Shown: in pieces, positions 10,575-20,672 of the stretch
Numbering within the stretch: position 1 is the stretch's first letter
Layout: each line of letters opens with the position of its first letter
From: Parvularia atlantis
Lineage: Eukaryota > Opisthokonta > Rotosphaerida
Assembly: GCA_943704415.1 (NCBI GenBank)
Contig: CALSCO010002057.1
Span: 1-43,196 of the forward strand
Direction of reading: 5' to 3'
DNA: 43,196 bases
Translations under genes and position numbers: made by a program
Notes under the pieces: model-generated
What the model saw: the letters and a program-made list of their open reading frames with translations, nothing else
Told to the model about the DNA's origin: nothing
Database searches by the model: none

Positions 10575-13500
10575 ATGAGCCGCCTCGCCGGCCGCCGCGC
10601 CGGCTCCGGCACAGCAAGAACAACAACAACAACACGCGGCCCGGCACGCTCACCGCCCTCAGCCCCCCTGCTGCTGCTGCTGCTGCTGCTCCTCGGCGTG
10701 GCGACGTGCGGCGGTGCGTTTGCTCCGCCCTCCTCAATTAAGCCGCTCCCGCACTGACGCCGCAGCTGAAACGCAGGTGAAGCGCAGACGCTGCTGCAGA
10801 CGACGCTGCTGTACGCGGACGGGGCGTGCGCGGGCACGGTGCAGGCGGCGCAGGCGGTGCCGGTGGACGCGGCGAGCTGCGTGGCGGCCGACTGCACGGC
10901 ATCGGCGCGGCCGGGCGTGGGCTCGCAGCGGACGCTGTGCCTCGTCTCGTTCGACGGCGGCGCGCTCACGGCGGGGACGCAGTACGCCGTCGTGTACCTG
11001 TGGACCGCGGCCGGATGCGGCGCGGGCACACTGCAGGCGCAGTACGCGCTGCTGCCGAGCACGTGCCTGTACCTGGACACGTCCACGAGTGACTTTTTCG
11101 GCCGCGCGACGTGCAACGGCGGCAACCGGTTCCAGGGCGCGTCGTTCTTCACCGCAAGCTCGTGCAGCGCGGGTTCGCTGTTCAGCCAGATCTCGAGCGA
11201 CACGTGCCAGGTGCTGCCCAACGGCGGCGGTATGTACATCAGCGGCGACTGCTTCCGCTTCGCCGCCGTCGTGTCCACGCCGAGTGCGTCTGCGCGCGCG
11301 CGCATCCGTTTGCTGACCGCAACGTCCGCGTGCGCAGCACCGACGCCGTCGTACACGCAGAGCGCGACCGGCACGTCGACGGCATCCGCCACAGCGACAG
11401 CGACGCGCTCGTCCACGGCCACGGCGACGCACTCGGCCACGGCGAGCTTCACGCGAACGTCGACCAACAGCGCGACGAAGAGCGCGACACGGACGTCGAC
11501 CAACAGCGCGACGCGCTCGGCTACGGCCAGCTTCACGCGCTCGTCGACGGCGTCGGCCACGGCGAGCTTTACGCGCACGTCGACAGCGAGCGCGACGGCT
11601 TCGGCGACCGCGACGCCCTCGGCCACGGCGTCGTACACACAGTCGGAGACCCACACAGCGACCGACACCGAGACGGCGACCGAGACACCCGTGTCGCGCA
11701 CGGCCTCGTTCACGCAGTCGGACACGGCCTCGTCCACACAGACGGCGACCGCGAGCTTCACGCAGTCGGCCACGGCGTCGTTCACGCGGTCGGCCTCGGC
11801 GAGCTTCACGCGGTCGGCGACGCAGTCGGCCACGGCTTCGGCCACGGCGAGCTGGACGCAGAGTGCGACGGCGAGCTTCACCCAGTCGGACACGGCGTCG
11901 GCCACGGCGAGCTTCACGCAGACGGCGACGGCCTCCTACACGCAGTCGGACACGGCGAGCTACACGCAGACCGACACGGCCTCGTTCACCCAGTCGGACA
12001 CGGCGAGCTACACCGCGACGCTGCTCACGCGCACGGCCAGCGCGACGCAGTCGGCCACCGCGTCGTTCACGCAGAGCGCCACCGCGAGCTACACGCAGAG
12101 CCCGACCGCGAGCTTCACGCAGTCGGCGACGCAGAGCGCGACGCAGTCGGCCACACTCACGCGCTCGGCCACGGCCAGCTACACCCGGAGCGCGACGGCC
12201 TCGGCGACGCAGTCGGCCACTGCGAGCTTCACACAGTCGGCCACGGCCACAGCCACGCCGACACCGTCCGTCACGTCGCTCTTCTACCGGTGCGCTGTTT
12301 CCTCCACCTGCACGCAATGTTGCACTGACACGCCCTCGCTCAGCAACCCCGCGTGGTACGCCGACCCCGCCGTGACCGTCGTGAGCGTGCGCGTGTACGG
12401 CGACGACGGCACGACGCGGCGGCGCCAGGGCACAGCCGAGCTGTACGAGACGTCGCTGTTCAAATGCGCCTCGTCGGGCTACTTCCAGGCGCCCATCCTC
12501 GGCATCCAGCCGGCCGGCCAGCAGCAGTACCTGCCCGTGGCGCAGGCCGGCACGACGACGATGTACGACTTCGCCGTGTGCGGCAATGCGTCCGCGCTCT
12601 ACACCGGGGTGCGTGCGTCCGCTCGGGTGTTGCGGCATTGACGTGCGCCGCAGATCGCTTTCACCGGCACAGGCACACTGATCTCGACGCCGACGGGCGG
12701 CTGCGGCGGCACTGTGACGCCCGTGTTTGGTGCGTGGGCACGTGCGAAAGCTATGCGCGCTGACGGGCGCGCCCCACGGCCCTTGCACCTCGCTCGCACC
12801 TCGCACCCGCCATCGCCAACCTTTCCCTCTCCGCGTCAGACGGCACGCAGAACGGTACGCCGCTCGTGTGCTCCAACTGCCTCAACAGCTGCAGCGGGAA
12901 CGGCGTGTGCGTGGCCGGCGCGTGCATGTGCAGCCAGGCCTTCACCGGCGACGACTGCTCAACGTGCTCGCCGCTGTCGTACGCACCGTACCCCTACTGC
13001 GCCCTCAGCCCGTGCCCAAACGGATGCAGCGGCCACGGCTCGTGCGAGGCCGGCGGCGTGTGCGTGTGCGCGGCCAACTTTACCGGGCCCGACTGCGCCA
13101 CGCCCGACTACTGCGGGCCGCAGCCGTGCCTGTACGGCGGGCAGTGCACGGCCAACGCGACGGCGTTCATGTGCGCGTGCAACGACGGCTTTGTCGGCGC
13201 GACGTGCGAGGTCGTCGTCGGCCGCAGCCCGTTCGCGGCCGGGACGTTCATGCTCTCGGGCGGCGCGGCCGCGGCGATCGCCTTCGTCTATATCACCTTC
13301 TGGCTGCTCGTGGCGCTGCGCGTGCATGTGCTCGTCCAGCGCGCCGTCTCGGGTGCGCCCAGTGCCAACAAGGCCGACGTGGTCATCGCCGAGTCGTACA
13401 TCACCGTGGGCTCGGTCGTCAACCCGTCTGCCACGCCACTCTGGCGCAGCGAGTCGTCGCTCACCGACAAGCTCCCGCCGCCACCAGCCCTCCCGCCGCC

Positions 13501-15330
13501 CGGCGAGCACTACCAGACGTCGGGCCGCAAGCCAGTCGTCGTGCCCGCGCCGCCGCCGCCGATCTCCGGGGCGCCGCGGACGTCGGGCGTGTTCCACGAG
13601 ACGACGAGCCCGCGCGCGTCCACCGGGGCGGGAGTGGTGTCGCCGTCGCTTGAGGCGCCGGCACCGACGTTTGTGCAGTCGGTGCCAGACTCGTTCTTCA
13701 ACCGGCAGGAGCGCATCCCGATGCACGAGGCCGAAGCCGTGGCGCTGCAACGCACCGAGCAGCTGCTGCAGACCAACCCGGGCTTCCAACAGCAGATCAG
13801 CTCGGCGTCGCACCCGGACCTGGCTGTGGCCCGCGTCGCGCGCGAGGTCGCGCAGACGATCCTGCAGGAGCGCAAGGCCGAGATCACGATCTACGGTGCG
13901 CGCACCCAGGCGCCGTGCTCGCTTGCCTCACGTTGTGCGCAGACATCCACGGGCGCCCGACGCCGTCCGCTGACGCGCTCGTGATCCAGAAGATCGTCAA
14001 CGAGCTGACGGAGCAGTGCCTGTTTGCGATCGTGCGCGCGATGCGCAAGAACCGGTGCGCGCGCTTCCCCTATGCGTGCAGTGACTGCTCACCGCGATGC
14101 AAGGGTCCCGTTGGCCGACGTGCTGCCGATCTTTGTCGAGTCGCACGACGACCAGGGCCCGCGCGCGGCGATGGAGGACCGCATGGTCATTTTCAAGCAC
14201 GCTAACGAGATGCTCGGGCTGGTGCGCGTGTTTTGCGTCGGCCAAGCGCACGACCTCATGCGAGTGCAGGGCGAGCCGACGGCGTTCTTCGGTGTGTACG
14301 ACGGGCACGGCGGCATCATCGTTGCGGACTATGTCGCGACGCACCTGCACGTCAACGTGGTCAACGACGAGGCGTTCAGCCGCGACACGCGCGAGGCCCT
14401 GCGCGAGGCGTTCCTGGTAACGAACGAGCGCTACTTTGCGATGCAGAACGACGTGCGTTTGCCGCTCGCTGCCTTTGGCGCTCACCGCGTGCTGACGCGC
14501 TGTTGGACTGCAGACGCGCGCGTTTGACGGCGCGGGCGCGACGGCCGTGCTGACGATGCTCACGCGGACGATGCTCACCGTGGCCTGGGCGGGCGACTCG
14601 GAGGCCGTGCTGTTCCGCGCCGACGGCTCTTACATCCCGTGCTGCGCGCCGCACAAGCCGAACCAGCCGGTGCGTTTGAGCCTGTGCTTGCAGCCGACAC
14701 GGCTGACACGCGAGGCGAACTCGTCAGCGCGAGCGCCAGCGCATCGAGGACATGGGCGGGTTCGTGGCCGAGCGCAACGGCGTGTGGCGCGTCAACGGGG
14801 CGCTGGCCGTGGCGCGCGCGTTCGGCGACACGAAGGTGCGTGTCCTGCGGGCGGGTTGGCGTGTGGGCGGGGGAAGGCCGCGGTCTACAGCCAAACCACA
14901 CTCGGCCTGGCTCCCTGCGCTGGACGGCTGACCGCGTGCACAGTTCCGCAACGTGATCACGGCCGAGCCCGACGTGGCGCAGTTTGCCCTCGACGGCACC
15001 GAGGTCTGCCTGATCGTCGCGTGCGATGGCCTGTGGGACGTCGTGCCCAAGGACCGGGTGCGAATCACCGTTGCGCGTCGCTCGTCACCGCTGACGGTCA
15101 CGCGCGCAGATGGCCCAGGTGGTCGTCGAGCACACGCGGAACCGCCAGCCGGGCCTCGCGCAGGGGCTGACAAACTGGGCGCGGGCGGTGCGGTCTGAGC
15201 CGTCTTGCTGGCCTTCACTAACCCCCTTGCGCAGAACGGGTCGACCGACAACATCTCGATCATCTGCGTCACATTCCAGGACATCGACCGCACGCTCGTC
15301 CTGCCCAAGGAGCGCCCGCGCGCCCAGTAG
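10575..15330 (+). CDS. Receptor-like protein: Ser/Thr-rich ectodomain, EGF repeats, one TM, cytosolic PP2C phosphatase
   Basis: Twelve exons (10575-10713, 10777-12608, 12654-12729, 12840-13895, 13943-14054, 14104-14221, 14270-14452, 14514-14669, 14728-14835, 14944-15057, 15110-15187, 15235-15330) sum to 4068 nt, one frame of 1355 residues. A signal peptide (poly-Leu, about residues 30-45) precedes a Cys-containing domain and a 300-residue Ser/Thr/Ala repeat stalk. Three EGF-like modules follow (about 690-806: [50 protein letters not shown]). One membrane span ([19 protein letters not shown], about 830-848), a Pro-rich and helical juxtamembrane region and a complete PP2C domain (about 1083-1340) complete it. 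PP2C metal ligands are all present: MEDR, VYDGHGG, CDGLWD, GSTDNIS; also LAVARAFGD. Caution: without splicing of 13896-13942 the receptor would stop at 13984 and a separate PP2C could start at ATG 14041. I favour one gene because this intron is typical and the frame holds across all exons. Confidence 0.72.
11341..12270 (+). repeat. Degenerate Ser/Thr/Ala coding minisatellite (8-residue unit)
   Basis: About 310 residues of the receptor ectodomain are built from repeats related to TASFTQSA, coded by a 24 bp unit with frequent slippage ([15 protein letters not shown] and similar). Nearly every residue is Ser, Thr, Ala, Gln or an aromatic. This is the composition of a heavily O-glycosylated, extended stalk that lifts an outer domain off the membrane. 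Copy number is likely polymorphic. Confidence 0.9.
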
Positions 15331-15438
15331 AAGTGCATAGGTGCGTGCATGCAAGCTGGCTGTGCACGCCGCTGACCGCCCACGCCCCGCGCAGTTTTCA
15401 CACCCATGCCGTTGTTCTTTTTCCCTCAACTTTCCACA

Positions 15439-16893
15439 CTAGGCGTCGCCGCCCATTGTGCGCCGGCGGATCGCGGCGACGTCGAGCGCGGCGTTGCGGC
15501 TGACAAACTCGAGCAGCAGCGCCGCGACGCCGCGCGGCTGGTCCTCCTGCACGAGGTGCCCGCACGCAGGGAGCATCTTGAGCGTGAACTTGCCTGCGCG
15601 CAACATCAGGGATGGCGGGAGAGCGCGAGAGAGACGCGCCCTGCATCTGCCCAATCATGAGCGGCTTGTCGAGGCGGTCGGGCCCTGCGGCGGTGTTCAG
15701 TGCTCGTCGCGCGGCGCGCACGTCGAACAGCACCGGCCAGGATCAGCAGCTTGGCGCCGCGCACGGCCAGGAAGCGGTTCGAGAGGTCCGTGTACCACTC
15801 TGCGCGTGCGGCACGTCACGTCGGCGGGCTCTTGCGCTTTGTGCGCACCGGTCCAGAACGGCTGCGTCGCAAAGAGGTCCGTGCGCCACGTCAGGCCGCG
15901 CGCCAGGTCGACTGGGTCGATAGGGCACAGCTGCGGCGGGACCGAGACGACGGCCGAGGCCGGGTTGCGCACGGTGCCGCTGTTGACGCTGGCGGCCGTC
16001 ATCCGTGATCAGCGAGGCTCACCACGTCGCGCGGCGCGGCGCACCTCCAGCGGACGGCGTCGTCGACGTCGCGGAACGTGGCCGGGCGGCCGTGCAGGAA
16101 CGAGAGCATGCCGACGCCCGAGACGGCCTCGAGCGCCGTGCCTGTGCGCCGCGCGTGTGAGCCGCTTGCTGCTCACGTTGACCGACGCGCCCTCGACGAC
16201 GTCCACGACGGCCACGCCCTGCACGCGCAGCTTGCTGGCGGCGCGGACGATGATGGGGCCGCCCATGCTGCGCGGCGCTTGTTGAAGCACGTCGACGCGC
16301 AGCCTGGCGCCGCGCACCTGTGTCCGACGAGAAACAGGTCCGGCATGCCGTCGCGCTCGTACAGCGCGCGCAGCAGCGCCACAAGATCGTCCGCGAGGCG
16401 CGCGAGCGAGAGGTCGCCGTCGTCGGCCGTGCGCGTGTGCCCTTCCCGGCGCGCGATCAGCAGCAGCAGCAGCAGCACGTCGCCCGCACCGTGCCCGCGG
16501 CAGTCAAAGGCGAGGACGGCGGCGCGCGCGCCACGTCGCAGCTCGTCCTGGCGCCATCCGCGATCAGCAGCCGCAGCAGCCGCAGCAGCCGCACGTCGCG
16601 AGCCGCACCGCCGCCAGCGCCCACGACATCGCCGTGTGCCCGCCGCCGTGGTGCAGCACGATCAGCGCCGCGCCGGGTCGCGCCGCGCCGCTCTCGTAGA
16701 CGCGGAAGACGTCGGCCGTGCCGGGCAGCGCCACGTCGCGCTGCCGGTCGAAGAACGCGCCCCACGCGGCCGGCAGCGCCTCCGACGACGACGCCGGCTG
16801 CGGGCGGCGGATGACGGACGGTGGCGGCGGCGGATGCCACGCGTCGCGCTGCTGATCGTCGTCGTCCGCGTCCGCGTCCGCGTCCCCGTCCAT
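15439..16893 (-). CDS. PPME1: Protein phosphatase methylesterase 1 (PP2A demethylase)
   Basis: An alpha/beta-hydrolase that removes the methyl ester from the C-terminal Leu of the PP2A catalytic subunit. Family landmarks in order: DVFRVYESG, LHHGGGHTAMSWA (oxyanion region), DCRGHG, FLVGHSMGGPIIVRAA (catalytic Ser), VVDVVEGTALEAVSG (catalytic Asp), HGRPATFRDVDDAVRWSVNS, LTWRTDLFATQPFW, RLDKPLMIGQMQGKF, and CGHLVQEDQP (catalytic His). The long acidic insert found in animal PPME1 before TWR is short here. Two introns, 16142-16190 and 15594-15639, need GC donors (G|GCGCGT) to give VVEGTAL and QMQGKF. The ATG at 16893 (MDGDADADADDDD) is chosen; an in-frame ATG at 16938 would leave only 19 bp after the upstream gene. 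Stop at 15439-15441, convergent with the PP2C gene. Confidence 0.93.
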
Positions 16894-16957
16894 CTCCAAG
16901 TCGCGCCACAAAGTGCAACAACCAGTCCTTATCATCACTCCTCATCACTTGCACGTG

Positions 16958-17139
16958 CTATCGGTCCTGCGCGCCCTTGCTGCGCTTGGCGCGCTCTGTC
17001 TCGGTCATCGGCCGCACGACCACCGACGGCGTGTCCTTCACGAGGTCTGTGCACGCGCCGTCGTCAGCACGGCACGGCACCGCGCTCGCCGAGGCCACGC
17101 ACCGCGACGCGGCGACAGTGAGCCGAAGCGCATGGGCGG

Positions 17140-17179
<40 letters not shown>

Positions 17180-20100
17180 TCCTCGTCCTCCGACGGCTCC
17201 TCGTCGTCGTGCGCGAAACGCAGCACCGCCGCGCGTCCGAGTCGTTGCCCTCGGTCGGCGTCATCGTCCTCGTCGCCCTCGTCCTGGCCCGCGTCGTCCG
17301 CGTCGCTCGCGTCGCCCTCGCCATCGTCGTCGTCGTCGTCGTCCGCACCAGACTCTGCGCACACGCACACGGTCAGCACGGCGCAGCGCAGTGACAGCAC
17401 GGCACGCACCGTACTGCACGAGGTTGTAATGCGCATACACGGCCGGCGCCTTGGCCGAGGGCGGCTCCGGCGTCGACTCGAACGTCGGCAGCGGCCCGCC
17501 CGCGCTTGACGCGAGCGACTCCATCACATCGCTCGGGAGGGTCACGGCGCCGTTGTGGTGCTGGCGCGGCGAGGCGGCGCGCGGCGGGGTCGCGACCGCG
17601 TCCGAGGTTCCGCACAGCTGCCCCGACGAGAGCGACACGGCCAGCTGCAGGTGGTCCGACGAGCGCTTCTTCGCCACACCCTCCATCCGCGGTGACCCCA
17701 GGCCGAGCCCGCGCAGCGACGTCGACGCGCCAAAGGTCGGGCTGCTCCCGCTGCTGCTGTTGTTGTTGGCCAGGTCTACCAGGCGCTGTCGGCTCAGCTT
17801 GGCCTCGGGCGAGAGCGTGTTGCTGAACGAGATGGGCGGGATCGGGCGGAGCGGCGACGTCAGCGGCAGGTCGGACCTGGACCCGCGCACGGACGAGGAC
17901 GAGTCGTTGCGCCGCAGCGGCGTGCCCGGCAGGCGGTGCGTGCTGCTGTCAGCGCTCGTGGCCATGAGCGTGTCGTCCTCGGCGGGCGTTGCTGGCGCGG
18001 GCACCGCAGTCGAGATGCGCGGTGGGCTCGCCGAGGCCTGCACGGCAAAGGGCAGGGGCGGCATGGCCGCGACCGACGACGCCAACGCCGTCGACGACAC
18101 GTAGGCAAACGCGGGCACGGCGGGGTCGCGCGTCGGCGACGGGATGAGGCCCGGCACGAACGGCAGCTCGGGCATCGGCAGCGGCACAGGCACGGGCACG
18201 GACGCGGGCGCGGTCGTCGTGTGCACGGCCGCCGCGACGACGGGCGACACGGCCGGCGAGCCGAGCGGGACGCTGTCCGCGCCGGCCGAGGGCGCGTGGT
18301 CGGACGATGTCGCCATGACTGAGCCCGCGACGTCCTGCAGGCGCCGGCGCAGGCGCAGCAGCGCGTCGACCTCGCTCGAGCCGGCGAGCACGGGCGCGAG
18401 CAGGTACAGCTTCGGGATGCGCAGGTGGTGGTTGCCGTCGTCCGCGGGAGGCGACAACTGCGGCGCAGGGGCCGCGTCCATGTGAGACGACGACGACGAC
18501 AGCGGCGGCTCGGCCGCGTCGCGCGATATTCTAAGGGCGTTGGCGTCGCATGCGTCGTCGGTGGCAGTGGCCCCGTCGTCGTCCTTCTTGAGCGCGTTGT
18601 AGACCGCGAGCATGTCCTGCGACGCGCCCGCGCGCATGCGGTCGATGCGTGCGATGATCTCGGTGTGGGTCTGCTCGAAACAGTGCTGGATGAGCAAGAT
18701 GTTGAAGGCGCTGCGGCCGACGTCGAGCCCAGGCCGGAGCGGGTTCTCGAGCGCGAGCAGGAAGGGCCGGGTCGGGTCGGGCGGGCCGAGGTGCTCCTTC
18801 GGCATGAAGCAGCCGCCGTTGCGCACCGAGACCGCGTGGGCGACGTAGTCGAAGCGCCGGCCGAAAAACTGCAAAAAGCCCAGAAACATCTTGCCGACCG
18901 AGATGATCGGCAGGCCGAGCGTCTCGGCCGTGACCCACTGGTGGTAGCGCAGGGCGAGGAGCAGGAGCGCGAACGAGCCCAGGCCACCGTTGTACGTCTC
19001 GTTGAGCTTGCGCGTGGCCAGAGTGAACTTGAGCAGGACGACGAGCGGGCGCAGGTAGGGGAACTGGACCATGATGTCCTTGGTGTACTGCGCGCCCTGC
19101 TCGCCCTCGGGCTGGTTGAAGCTGATGTCAAAGTCAAACTGGGTCAGGCGCTCGCGGCACTTGATGATCGGGACACGCGCGTGCGGCAGGAAGCGGATCT
19201 CGCTCACCGCGCCGCTCGCCTGCAGCGCCTCGGCCAGCTCGCCCATCAGCTGGATCTCGCTCGCCGTGTTGCTGTGCTGCACATGCAGGCCGTTGACGAG
19301 CGGCACGGGCGGCGCCACGGCGGCCGGTGGTGGCCCGGCGTCGGAGCTGCTGCCGCGGCGCGAGCTGACGGCGCTGAGCGGGCCGGCGGCCAACTCGTCG
19401 GCGCTGGCCGCGGTGCTCGTGGGTGAGGGGCCGACTGTGCTGGTTGCTGCTGTCGCTGCTGCGGCGGTCGGCGAAGGTGCCGGGTGGTAGTGCACGACGA
19501 GGTCGATGTCGCTGTTGGGCAGAAACAGACCCGTGTCGAACGAGCCGAAGAGGTGCACGCTCGCGGCGGGCCAGAGGCCGCGGATGGCGTCAGTGAGGTT
19601 GCAGATGGCGACGTTGCGCAGGGCGACCTCGTCGGCCGTGGGCTGGAGGAACGTGAGCAGCTCGTTGATCTCGATGTCGAGCAGCTGCGAGATCGTGTCC
19701 TCGCCCATGTACGCCTGCAGCACCGGCACCGACGGCGGCACGAGGCGCCCGCGCGGCACGATCGGAAACGGCCCGCGCCCGGGGTACTGCCGCTGCAGCT
19801 GCTGCTGCTGGTGGGGCGGCGGCGGCAGGCCCATGAACGCGAAGCTCATCGGCGGCAGCTGCGCCGCGATCGCCACCAGCTGCTGCTGCAGCTGCTGCTG
19901 CTGTTGTAGCGGCGGTGACCCTCCGTCCTTGTCCCGCGCCACGCCCGCCGTCCGCCGCCCGCCGTTGCCCTTGGCCGCCGCCGATGGCCCGCGGTACACG
20001 TTGCTGCTCGTGCTGCTCGTGCTGCTTGCGCCACCTGTCACACTGCTGCTGCTGCTGCTGCCGTTCGCGCCGACGCGTCTGCCGCCGCTGCTAGCGCTGT

Positions 20101-20218
20101 TGTGCAGGTGCTGCGCGGGGCGCCGCGGCGGCAGCGGGACGGACGCGAGCGGCACGGCCGCGTTGGTGCGGCCGCCTCCGGTGGCGCGGCCGCCGCCGAG
20201 TGCCGCCGCTTCGCCCAT
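16958..20218 (-). CDS. Non-canonical poly(A) polymerase, TRF4/PAPD5-like
   Basis: A DNA polymerase-beta-fold nucleotidyltransferase expected to add nucleotides to RNA 3' ends. The catalytic core has LFGSFDTGLFLPNSDIDLVV (about residues 223-242; G-S plus the D-x-D pair) and FDFDISFN (third Asp). The central and PAP-associated domains follow: NGGLGSFALLLLALRYHQW, GFLQFFGRRFDYV, LENPLRPGLDVGRSAFNILL. The N-terminus is Gly/Ser/Gln-rich, and a Ser/Pro/Ala-rich insert of about 80 residues splits the catalytic domain just after DIDLVV. A long disordered tail ends in a strongly acidic stretch (D6, then repeated DE). Two 3' introns lie within about 17435-17010; the last exon is DLVKDTPSVVVRPM...KGAQDR and stop 16958-16960. 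ATG 20218 (MGEAAALGGG) is the first in frame. The frame stays open upstream without an ATG, so an extra 5' exon (for example ATG 20597) is possible. Confidence 0.85.
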
Positions 20219-20293
20219 CGCGCGCGGTCCGCTGCTGCCGTCCGCTGTCGTCGTTCCGCCTCCGCCTCCGCCTCCTCCTCCTCCTCCTCCTCC

Positions 20294-20324
<31 letters not shown>

Positions 20325-20672
20325 CCGTCGGCCGCCGTCTGCTTCGTCGTCTGCTGCTGCTGCGTCCCGCCCGCTGCTCCGGCTGCGGTGCACGCTGCGT
20401 CACATAAGGAGGTCAGTGTCGGCGGCCTTGTTAAGCGCGTGCGCGACGGGGTGGCGAGCACCACGCCAGCACCACCACCACGTCCACCGCGAGCAGCACC
20501 CACCCACGAGCACAGCCCCTTCCGCCGCCGCTGAACGACGCGCGGCGTGCGGCTCAACCCACGCCTTCCAGCGCCTTCCAGCACCTTCCGGAACCATGAC
20601 GCACGAGACGCTTCTCGAACACTCGACGCCCTTCCAAAGCGACCGTTACTTTTTCGAACAAGAGCGCGCCAG
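20219..20672. promoter_or_regulatory. Divergent gap between poly(A) polymerase and Ki-67-like genes
   Basis: This 454 bp stretch has no supported separate gene. On the minus strand it has trinucleotide runs at about 20269-20324 ((CTC)n then (CTG)n on +), which would encode Gly and Ser runs if the poly(A) polymerase started upstream. A CTGAC...ACGCAG segment near 20390-20415 (minus strand) looks like an intron 3' end, supporting a 5' exon of that gene here. The rest should hold the shared promoter. Confidence 0.5.

Noticed and set aside
10734-12806. Very long antisense open frame (690 codons) opposite the Ser/Thr stalk
   Set aside because: High GC and repeat composition keep the opposite strand free of stops. 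Its translation is Arg-rich without any domain, while the + strand gives a signal peptide, stalk and EGF repeats.
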